DNA from: Diospyros lotus
Lineage: Eukaryota; Streptophyta; Magnoliopsida; Ericales; Ebenaceae
Reading direction: 5' to 3'
Length of the DNA stretch: 64,000 bases
Assembly: GCF_014633365.1 (NCBI RefSeq)
Contig: NC_068352.1
Coordinates: forward strand, 34,071,310-34,135,309
This document shows positions 1 to 7,415 of this stretch, piece by piece (positions within the stretch are counted from its first letter, which is position 1; the number at the start of each line of letters is the position of its first letter). Position numbers and translations under genes: made by a program. The notes beneath the pieces are model-generated. The model was not told the origin of the DNA. It did not search any database and saw only the letters and a list, made by a program, of their open reading frames with translations.

Positions 1-142
1 CTCTCGACGGTCCGAGGAATAGGTTAACGTCGAGGAAGCCTTCTTGTAACGGAAGGGACCGAGGATTGCTTGGTAAGAGGAATCTAGGCCCTCGAGGACT
101 TCAAGTTCTGCTATCGACCAACCTTCGAGCTCTAGAAAAGCC

Positions 143-1031
143 TTGTTGAGGCCGAGCTTGTGGGGCTGCGATGATAACAAGCTCGATTCGAGGAGCCTCT
201 GGAGCAAGGAGTTTCGACCTGGGGCCTTTGTAGAAGAATGCCTCAACCTTGAATCCGACCGAAAGAGGGAGCTGGACCTTAGGGTTATGGGTTATGCCGC
301 TGGTCTGAGATGCAATCCCTTTGTCTTGCCAGCATTAGCTGAACACTGGAGTTGGAGTTTTTGTCTCAGTCAAAGCGACTCAGCCAAGCTCATGAGAAGA
401 GAATGGAATGGGTGAGGGGGGAGGTGGCCGCTGAGATGGACGAGTTACAGAAACAGATGACAGAGGTAAAGAAGGTGGTTGTCCGGGTTTAGATAGCTCC
501 AAAAAGTACCAACAGCAGTAGGAGCGCAGTTTGGAGGAACTGGCGGTGTTAAAGGAGGAAGCCCAACCTGCCAAAACTGCTGCCTAGGAAGGGGTTGAGA
601 GGATGGTAAAGTTGACAACCGACCTTGCCACCGTCGTCCTCCAAACCAACCAAGCGAAGCTCGAGAATGCCGAGCTGAGGACTCAGGTAGTTGTAACACA
701 AACCGAGGTAGAGAGCTTGAAAGATGAGGTTGTTGACCAATTCTTAGAGGGTTTTGCGAAAGGATTGTCCCAAGCTCAGGTGCTTTTCCCTGAGGTCGAC
801 TTCTCGGCCTGTGGTGCCTTTAAAGAAGTGGTGGTCTATCAGCTTGTGGATTTACCTTTGGCAGATCTAGTTGGCCAGGTTGAAGTTTCGGTGGAGGTGC
901 TAGGGGCTGAGGAGGACCGGCCTATGGAAGATGCAGATCAGCCTTGTGAGCTTGTGGCTGCCTTCGAGTTCACTTCTGGAGTGATTGTCGAGCTAGCAGC
1001 CAAACCTACCCCTGGACTTGTTGGACCTTAA
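143..1031 (+). pseudogene. Antisense-gene remnant of the Tat element (coiled-coil C-terminal part)
   Basis: Three overlapping open stretches in different frames (143-415, about 390-490, 603-1031) read as one decayed protein. The last, of 142 codons, starts with a heptad-like region rich in Leu, Glu, Gln and Val, followed by an acidic tail. A stop near 492 and frame changes break it. In plants, proteins of the PF04195 type (putative gypsy-type transposon) have a conserved N-terminal half followed by a charged coiled coil; the conserved half would lie left of the window here, while the copy at 39755-40815 shows it. I infer the family from position and the second copy, not from a motif in this fragment. 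Confidence 0.5.
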
Positions 1032-1241
1032 CTCATTTCTTCTCTTTATTTTTGTAAATTTTAGTATAAGTTGGCACTTTTCTGTAATCTTGACTTCAAT
1101 CAATAAAGAATATTTCATTGATTCCCTGCCTTGTCTGTTCATTGATATTCTGCTTTATTGCTTTGTGTTTTCTTCCAAGTCTGAGTCAGGAAATGTAATG
1201 ATCTCTCTTTTAATTTTCTGCGTTGTTCGGTGTAAGTGTTA

Positions 1242-1246
1242 AGCCC
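1242..1246. repeat. Target-site duplication, left copy (AGCCC)
   Basis: AGCCC directly precedes the TG of the left LTR and recurs directly after the CA of the right LTR at 15093-15097. A perfect 5-bp duplication fixes both ends of the Athila-like element. Confidence 0.95.
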
Positions 1247-2121
1247 TGACTGCACTCTCACCCTGCAATTAAAACACAAAACAAAACACAATAAAAATTT
1301 TATATTTTATTTATTTATTTAGGCGAGAGGTTTATACTCGTCAGTGTACGAGTGCAGTTGTAGTTCAAATTTAAATTTATACTTTCTGGATAAGTCCAGG
1401 TCGTCCACTGAGAGATTTATTTATGGCAAAAGAAAAAAAAAGAATGTCACACACACGCACACGCATTTAGATGGATTGATAACATGATTTTTTTATGATT
1501 TTTTTAGATAACAAATATTAGAAAATAAAGCAAGACAGAAGTTGAAATAAATACTAAACGTGAGAATATGAAATTGGAAAGTACTTGAGTTAAGACAATT
1601 TCAGTGCCAACCCGTTGATTCCCAAATATTAGCATAAAAGATTAGCAACATTAATTTAATTTCAGATATGAGGATTTGTTATTAAATGCAATTAAAGATA
1701 ATGATAGCTCTAGTTTAAGCAATCCCCATACATGATATGCGGGATTCTAATTTAAGAAACTACCATAAATTCAATTACAATTAATACACAAAACAACTAA
1801 ATTAATCATCCGGGTTTTGGTATGATAGCGTTTCCAGTTCTAGTAACTCTCATGCGTGACATGAAAGCTCTAAGTTAGGCTTACGCTCCAATCCAAACCT
1901 AGTGATTTTTCAATAATCAAAACACACTCATATTGAAGTTTAAACCAATGTTACTCATTTAAAGCGTAGCTTTCTTTGGGAATCATTGGCGTTAGACACT
2001 GTCCTTGCCTTAACCCAAGATTAGATTTAGCTACTCATCTCTATTAAATTAATTGACAACAATTTAAATGACATAATTTAAATAACAGAATTTAAATGAC
2101 AGGAATTAAAATAGAAGAAAC

Positions 2122-2290
2122 TAACCGGCCATTTAGGCGGTAGATAATTAAAATACAAGAATTAAAATTGCAAGAATTTAAAGGCAAGAAACTAACCGTC
2201 CATTTAGGCAGTGAACAATTAAAATACAAGAATGAAAATTGCAGAAATTTAAAGGCACAAATTAACCGGCCATTTAGGCGGTGAATAATA
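2122..2290. repeat. Tandem repeat inside the LTR, about 71-bp unit, 2.3 copies
   Basis: The core TAACCGGCCATTTAGGCGGT (one copy with GTCC and GCAGT variants) appears at 2122, near 2193 and at 2263, with an AT-rich spacer of similar sequence between copies. The other LTR has the same array at 13892-14060. Confidence 0.85.
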
Positions 2291-2549
2291 AAGTAATAAT
2301 AAATGACATAAGAATTTAAAAGAAGAAAGGAAGGAAGTAAGATCACAAGAGAGAATACTAAAGAAAAGGGGAAAGAACAAGAACAATTCTCAAAGAGAGA
2401 ATTATAAGGAAACAACTAAACTTTGATTCAAGAATAATAATCACACTTACAAATGCAATCAAGTGATCTATTTATAGGCCACAAGATGCAATACAAACCA
2501 CACAATTATTCAACTAGACATAATTATATCTAATGGGCACTCACACACT

Positions 2550-3000
2550 TAAAGTTAAATGGATTTTAGCTATAATACACACCTAATATTAAATGGATTT
2601 TAGCTAAAATACATACCTAATAAAGCATTCATAAAGTTAAATGGATTTTAGCTATAATATCCACCTAATAGTTAAGTGGATTTTAGCTAAAAAACACACC
2701 TAATAAAGCTCTCACATAAAAAATAAAAATAGATTTCTATAAATTAATTTTTAATCTTCATTAGGATTAAAAATAATCCTTGGGCCTTCTCCAAATAATA
2801 TCTTCCATGGGTTGCTCAAATTGGGCCTTAATTCTTCATGGGCTTAAATTCTTCATGGACTTTAATTTTTCATGTGCTTGATTTCTTCATGGACTTGAAT
2901 TCTTCATGGGCTTAATTTCTCCATGGGTTTGATTTCTTCATGGACTTGAATTCTTCATGGACTTTAAGTCTTCATGGGCTTTAATTCTTCATGCCTAAAA
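2550..3000. repeat. Two short tandem-repeat arrays inside the LTR
   Basis: From about 2550 to 2708 a unit of roughly 38 bp built on AAATGGATTTTAGCTA is repeated four times. From about 2780 to 3000 a unit of roughly 18-20 bp built on TTCTTCATGGACTT/GGGCTT is repeated about ten times with variation. The right LTR carries both arrays. Confidence 0.8.
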
Positions 3001-3311
3001 AAATAAAAATAATTTAATATTATTAATAAATTATATATTATATATATGTATTACACATGGCACATATATATATATTATATTATATTATATATATTACATG
3101 AATGCATATAATGATGTATATGTATTATATATAATTTTATATATTATTATTATTATTATTAAATTTTACTTTAAAATTTCATTTCATTCATTTTTCAATT
3201 TAAACTTGCATATAACCATAAAATATATATTAATATCTAATTTAAACTATTTTTAAGATCAAAAGAAGGATATAATTATAACAAAATTTTTATAAAATTA
3301 ACCACTAATCA

Positions 3312-3326
3312 TACCCCCCAACTTAA
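3312..3326 (-). other. Polypurine tract (plus-strand DNA primer) of the Athila-like element
   Basis: Immediately inside the 3' LTR the minus strand reads a purine-rich run with six G (plus-strand C at 3314-3319), preceded by AAGTT. This is the expected place for the primer of second-strand DNA synthesis. Two near-copies of the motif lie further inside, at 4746-4762 and 7077-7092. Confidence 0.8.
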
Positions 3327-4926
3327 ACATTGCTAGTCCCTTAGCAATCAGATTATACACCTGCCAAACTTTATTCACAATAACTGTATGAATGTAAAAA
3401 TTTCAAATTCGAAACCGAAATGCATAAAATTAAATAAATAATTTAGCATTCTAAATCAGATTTTTGGTTAAAGGTCATACAATCTCAGGAATGGAAATTA
3501 GGATAACCAACACACAGACTTACTCCCTCGAAGTTTTGACTTCAAATCTTACTATGGATTTTCTCTCCAATAAAAAGGATTCCTCAGGTGTACACACAAG
3601 GGGGTGCACCGTTATAAGAGTAAATGCAGAACAAGTTCAAAACTCGGTGCCATCCCAAATACAAGGAACGTATTTTCATGAAAGAATAAGGAAATTGACA
3701 TAGCTTCATGATTGGAATAATGCTCTAGATGAGTAACTTCTGAATTTAAACATGATTCCCTACTCCAAACTCGAATTCTGAGATCACATGATTTATAGCA
3801 TCAAAAGGGACCAGACTGGGTTGTAATGGGGCTATAAGGTTAATACGGGTTGTCAAAGAAAAGGTAGAGTGTGCAAAGGGTGTGTCGGGAATTTTTTTTT
3901 TTTTTTTTTTTTTAGCATTCATTTTGAAACAGTTATGCTGAATAACTAAGAGAATTTGCCCCTTTTTTTTTACTTTTTTTTTCTTTTTTTTTCTTTTTCT
4001 TTCTTTTTCTTTTTAAATATGAAAATAGATAAACAGATTAATTCCCAAAATCACACCAGATTGGATAAAATTCATATGGTTATGGGTTAAATAAGGGTAA
4101 CGAAAGAAGTTGTACTACAAATGGCTCAAATGGGCTAACAAGAGGTTGATTTAAAGAAAAAAAAATAGGTTCAAAATGAAAGAAATTGATCCCCCTATCA
4201 TGCTTCTCAGTCATCTAATTCATAGTTTGAAACCAGTCAAATTCATCCGCTATCATACTAGACATTCAAAGCGAATTGATATTTTGAAGCCATTGAAAAG
4301 ATAAGATAAACAAGAGAGCATATTTAGAGTAAGTGTTATTTCACTCAGAATTGACGGTTATTAGGCTCAAACACTTGCTTGGGTAATAGTCTCCACTTCT
4401 GTTGAGGGATCATACAGTGTACTAATCAGCTAATTACTGTTACCTTTGACTTTATGACCGATAACCAATTTCTAAATTTTGAATCCCTGATGAATGTAAA
4501 TTACTTATTCTCATGCATAAACGTTTTCAAATGAGAAATCAATGCATTCATGTTTCGTATTGCAAACTTAACCGGCTATCAGTGCATAACTTTAAAGCTT
4601 TAGGAATAGCATTATTTAAAACACATAATAATTTTTTTTTTTTTTTTATAAGAGTAGATAAAGACAATCAATTCCCATAAGACTACAAACTAGTAATTAC
4701 AAACTCACAGTTAAATATAAACCAGATGATTCATGACTAGACCTTACACCCCCCAACTTGAATTGCAGTAATAAATCAGGGTTGTTAGGAATACCTGTAA
4801 CTCCACAAGTCCATAGATTTGCTGTGAACTGCTAAAACTTAAACAACAAATGAGCACACCATATAGATATATATTTATATTTTCACACCAAAATAAAAAT
4901 TTCATGCAAGTCATAAGATAAGCAAA
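3327..4926. other. Non-coding 3' internal region of the Athila-like element
   Basis: I see no convincing gene here. It contains long T and CTTTTT tracts (about 3890-3915, 3963-4012, 4630-4647) and a second polypurine-like motif at 4746-4762. The short open stretch at 3464-3703 has no recognisable domain and is antisense to the element. Confidence 0.6.
4746..4762 (-). other. Second polypurine-tract-like motif
   Basis: ACACCCCCCAACTTGAATTG repeats the core of the true polypurine tract (six C followed by AACTT on the plus strand), about 1.4 kb inside the element. Confidence 0.65.
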
Positions 4927-4971
4927 ATGCGTCTCAAGAGTACAAAAAGTACTCCTTACTCAGCCATCTTA
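4927..4971. repeat. 45-bp direct repeat, copy 1 (distal to the LOG-like gene)
   Basis: The 45 bases are identical to 5073-5117. The repeat contains GAGTACAAAAAGTACTC, a perfect 6-bp inverted repeat around five A, so it can fold into a small hairpin. A diverged relative lies in the cysteine-rich gene at 6109-6165. Confidence 0.9.
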
Positions 4972-5072
4972 TCAAAGACTTTGCTAACAACATTCCACAG
5001 TTTTGTTTTTTTTTTGTTTTTTTTTTTTCAAGAACACAACCAAAAAAATCCTGCAAGTTGTACAATAACTAG

Positions 5073-5117
5073 ATGCGTCTCAAGAGTACAAAAAGTACTC
5101 CTTACTCAGCCATCTTA
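5073..5117. repeat. 45-bp direct repeat, copy 2 (abuts the 3' end of the LOG-like gene)
   Basis: Identical to 4927-4971. It ends 14 bases before the LOG stop codon at 5132-5134, on the downstream side of that gene. Confidence 0.9.
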
Positions 5118-5131
5118 ATAAAGAGCATTTC

Positions 5132-5791
5132 TCACAGTGATAAATCTAAATTAATCGGACCCCTTGGGCGCTTGTTACTAATTGCCTTAGACCAGTCTAT
5201 CCGAGGCTCATGAGGATCGTACTGTGGAACATAAGCATGTAATTTCTCTAACAGCTTATCAATGGTGGATGCAGAAATGAGAATCTTTCTTGCTGAACGA
5301 GAAATGAACTGTTGGTCCACAGCCTGATCAAGAAAAGAGAGTAACCCATCGAAAAAATGGTTAACATTTAAAAGTCCAATGGGTTTGGTATGGAGATTAC
5401 TCTTGGCCCAGGAGATTATACAAAAGATTTCTTCAAGTGTTCCAAAACCTCCTGGTAAAGCAATGAAGGCATCTGACTGATAAATCTTACAAGCCATGCG
5501 CTCAGACATAGAAGTCGTTTCTATAAGTTGACCGCGTGTAATCCCGGAAATATGTGGTTCAGCTAAAGGGATTGGCATTATACCTACCACAGATGAATTT
5601 CCAAGATGTACAGCTTGTGAAACATAACCATTCAATCCACGACTTCCCCCTCCATATACCAAATTAATTTTTTTCTCTCCTAATTTTTTACCAAGTTCGT
5701 TCGCTGCAAGTGCGTAACAAATATCACTCCCAAGTTGAGAGCCACAAAGTACACATATGGTTTTAATTTGACGAACGAACTGCCCTTCCAT
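5132..5791 (-). CDS. LOG-family protein (cytokinin riboside 5'-monophosphate phosphoribohydrolase-like) carried by the retrotransposon
   Basis: The 219-residue protein aligns by eye over its whole length with plant LONELY GUY enzymes, which release active cytokinin bases from cytokinin nucleotides in the cytosol. Visible are the N-terminal CGS of the Rossmann-like fold (16-18), LVYGGGSRGL (44-53), an Arg at 98 in the place of the catalytic Arg, and the family signature PGGFGTLEE (113-121), followed by SWAK and GLLNV blocks. The usual MHxRKxxM segment reads MSERMACK, so His and Lys are replaced. Length is typical, with a short basic C-terminal tail. Plant LOG genes have several introns; this copy has none. 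It lies in sense orientation between pol and the 3' LTR, 168 bases after the cysteine-rich ORF. A good 3' splice site (CTTCTTTTCAG) lies at 5812-5813 just upstream of the ATG. Enzyme activity is inferred. Confidence 0.88.
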   Translation of the reverse strand: MEGQFVRQIKTICVLCGSQLGSDICYALAANELGKKLGEKKINLVYGGGSRGLNGYVSQAVHLGNSSVVGIMPIPLAEPHISGITRGQLIETTSMSERMACKIYQSDAFIALPGGFGTLEEIFCIISWAKSNLHTKPIGLLNVNHFFDGLLSFLDQAVDQQFISRSARKILISASTIDKLLEKLHAYVPQYDPHEPRIDWSKAISNKRPRGPINLDLSL

Positions 5792-5811
5792 GTTTGTTTC
5801 TTTTGTATGTC

Positions 5812-5936
5812 CTGAAAAGAAGTTTGGAGATCAAAAGTAGCTATACAACAATTCAACAAGAAATAAATACAAACAAAAATCTTGCGTATATATAAGTAGT
5901 TGTGATTGTGGCTCACATCTTCCTCTGGTTTTACGT
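5812..5936 (-). promoter_or_regulatory. Candidate splice acceptor (and possible short intron) in front of the LOG-like ORF
   Basis: On the minus strand CTTCTTTTCAG (AG at 5812-5813) is a good 3' splice site, 20 bases before the ATG. A possible donor CTGGAC/GTAAAACC lies about 125 bases upstream (GT at 5935-5936). A second donor CCGATCAG/GTACTC lies at 6578-6579; joining it to the same acceptor would skip the cysteine-rich ORF and place the LOG-like ORF first on the mRNA. Confidence 0.4.
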
Positions 5937-5958
5937 CCAGAAACGGCTTAAACACTTT

Positions 5959-6504
5959 CTATGAAGTGGGGATAAGCTTCCCATCCAATTTTCTTATAGA
6001 TTGGCAAACAGGGTCGTTTTTAGTCAGATTCCCAAGACTATAGCGTTGGTGGTCATTTCTAAACTGGGTCCATAAAGCAAGAAGTTCTCTTTGCACTATT
6101 CCACACGGATGCGTCTCAAGAGTCAATCGGATATCATCTAGAGACTCCTTACTCAGTCCATCCTTTATGAAACTAATTTTATCTTCTCGATTTATGGACG
6201 TAAACCCCACAGATTTGCATCGTGTGTTACAGGTCCATCGAGCACATTTGTAACAACCATTCACTCTTTTCGCTCTTCTTTTCTTCGCAAAACTACTCTT
6301 CCCTAAGCCTGGAAAATGCTTAAAACTAGGTGAAGTTTCACCAGCTAATCGAACTTTTGCTTCGATCAGCCAACGAATATCTTCAGGGATGTTATTAAGC
6401 ATCAACAACCTAAGTCTTTCACACCTAGCAACATAAATTTTTTTCAAATCATTCTGCGGGAGAGATGGATAGTACTTGTGAATTTTTGAGAGATAAAGAT
6501 CCAT
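5959..6504 (-). CDS. Basic cysteine-rich protein (181 aa), carlavirus nucleic-acid-binding-protein-like
   Basis: The ORF is uninterrupted. It has a helical, Leu-rich N-terminal part (residues 1-55), a basic run KKRRAKR (74-80) followed at once by a four-cysteine cluster C84-x2-C87-x4-C92-x3-C96, then a segment with FIKDG (112-116) and a C-terminal helix around 137-150. The order helix, Arg/Lys run, paired Cys, aromatic-Ile-x2-Gly recalls the small nucleic-acid-binding cysteine-rich proteins of carlaviruses (Carla_C4 type), but the cysteine spacing is tighter and the C-terminal part is longer. I have no second family that fits better. Eighteen consecutive A (minus strand) precede the ATG. The gene lies between pol and the LOG-like gene, same strand. 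Function (RNA/DNA binding, perhaps regulation or silencing suppression) is inferred. Confidence 0.55.
   Translation of the reverse strand: MDLYLSKIHKYYPSLPQNDLKKIYVARCERLRLLMLNNIPEDIRWLIEAKVRLAGETSPSFKHFPGLGKSSFAKKRRAKRVNGCYKCARWTCNTRCKSVGFTSINREDKISFIKDGLSKESLDDIRLTLETHPCGIVQRELLALWTQFRNDHQRYSLGNLTKNDPVCQSIRKLDGKLIPTS
6109..6165. repeat. Diverged relative of the 45-bp repeat inside the cysteine-rich gene
   Basis: ATGCGTCTCAAGAGT (6109-6123) and ACTCCTTACTCAG(T)CCATC (from 6144) match the two arms of the 45-bp repeat; the centre is replaced by a different segment of about 20 bases. So the LOG-like gene is bracketed by members of one repeat family. Confidence 0.75.
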
Positions 6505-6579
6505 TTTTTTTTTTTTTTTTTAACTATACTAAGAAAAAAAAGTAAAGAACTATAAACTTTACAAAAGGGATGAGAGTAC

Positions 6580-6860
6580 CTGATCGGAGAATAACACAAA
6601 AGAGAGAAGACTGAGCTCAAGAAAGGTGGCTTGCCTTATACAGATATGGAGTCTCTTATAGAGCAATGACCATCACTATTTTACACTCGGCTCGAGGCAT
6701 GCCATAATTACAGGGTTATGCTTGGCGTCTCTTTTTCAACGCTTGGTGCCTCATTTTTCAACATTTGGCAGTGTGCCTTATCCTTTATAGGGCAGTGTGA
6801 TTGCACTGCCCAAGAAAAGATAGCTACCACCAGCGTCAATTATGTCTCTCTCAATTCAAA
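6580..6860 (-). promoter_or_regulatory. Candidate internal Pol II promoter upstream of the cysteine-rich and LOG-like genes
   Basis: On the minus strand this 280-bp stretch, unlike the T-rich DNA around it, has CCCTATAAAGG (about 6784-6793) and CTCTATAAGAG (about 6651-6663) TATA-type boxes. A third, TGTATAAGG, lies near 6634-6642. A TTGACGC motif is at about 6832-6838. GGCAGTGTG occurs twice (about 6767 and 6791), the second copy forming the inverted repeat GGCAGTG-N6-CACTGCC at 6791-6810. A splice-donor-like CAG/GTACTC follows at 6578-6580. The position is right for transcribing the two accessory ORFs apart from the LTR promoter. No transcript evidence is available. Confidence 0.45.
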
Positions 6861-7415
6861 ATTTTTTTTTAATTATTATTTTATTATTTTTTTAATTTTT
6901 TTTTATTCTTATTCTTATTATTATTATTATTATTTTTTGATTTTTTTTTTTTAATAAATGTTTTGTTTTAGGGGCCCAATAAAATCATACATACCACACA
7001 AGACAATATTATCGAGTCTAACAAAATTATTTGCACAATAGATCAGTTTCAAACACTAATAAAATCAAGTACACCTTACCCCCCAACTTAAATTGCGCAT
7101 TGTCCTCAATCGACAATAAAAGGATAGAAGATAGGCATACCTAGTGGTCTTCAATGCATGAACTCGTATGCAAAAAAAATTTTATTTAGACTGCACACAG
7201 AGAAACACTATTTGAATCAAAGTTAATTAAGTAATGCTGAAAATGAACAACTTATATATATAATTCTTTATTATTTTATTTTATTTTTTTTCTTTTTTTT
7301 TATTTAATTTTATTATTTTTTTTTATTTTTTTTTTTCAGATCTATAAACATCTATTTAACCTAAATGGAAAGGTGGTCTTTTAACGTCAGATTCCCAGAC
7401 GATAGGAAACTTTCC
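6861..7415. other. Non-coding spacer between the internal promoter region and pol
   Basis: AT-rich with long T and ATT runs (6861-6955, 7265-7338). It holds a third polypurine-like motif at 7077-7092. No gene seen. Confidence 0.6.
7077..7092 (-). other. Third polypurine-tract-like motif
   Basis: TACCCCCCAACTTAAATTG: six C (7079-7084) followed by AACTTAA, the same core as the real tract at 3312-3326. It lies about 330 bases after the pol stop codon. Confidence 0.65.

Larger units (their letters stand above)
1..1246 (+). mobile_element. Left part of a decayed Tat-lineage Ty3/gypsy element (3' side, split by the Athila insertion)
   Basis: This stretch and 15093-21833 are two halves of one older element; base 1246 and base 15093 were neighbours before the Athila-like element inserted. 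The half seen here carries plus-strand coding remnants (143-1031), opposite to the minus-strand gag-pol of the other half. A second element in this window (38720-42772) shows the same order: LTR, plus-strand gene, minus-strand gag, LTR. That arrangement is known for Tat relatives such as Grande, which have an antisense gene between pol and the 3' LTR. The 3' LTR of this copy would lie left of the window. Confidence 0.65.
1247..3311 (-). repeat. 3' LTR of the Athila-like element
   Basis: The 2,065-bp repeat starts TGACTGCACT and ends CCACTAATCA on the plus strand and matches 13017-15092 almost base for base. It holds three internal tandem-repeat blocks (2122-2290, about 2550-2708, about 2780-3000) and (TA)n/(ATT)n runs. 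The TATA motif of the LTR promoter lies at about 2468-2477 (minus strand). Confidence 0.95.

Noticed and set aside
2092..2415. 107-codon ORF in the LTR (also 13862-14185)
   Set aside because: Runs through the 71-bp tandem repeat; present only because the repeat lacks stops in one frame.
3464..3703. 79-codon plus-strand ORF in the Athila-like element
   Set aside because: Antisense to the element, no domain, within the 3' non-coding region.
5132..5791. LOG-like ORF as an ordinary host gene into which the element happened to insert nearby
   Set aside because: It lies inside the LTR boundaries confirmed by TG/CA ends and the AGCCC duplication, on the coding strand of the element, between pol and the 3' LTR, and has no introns.
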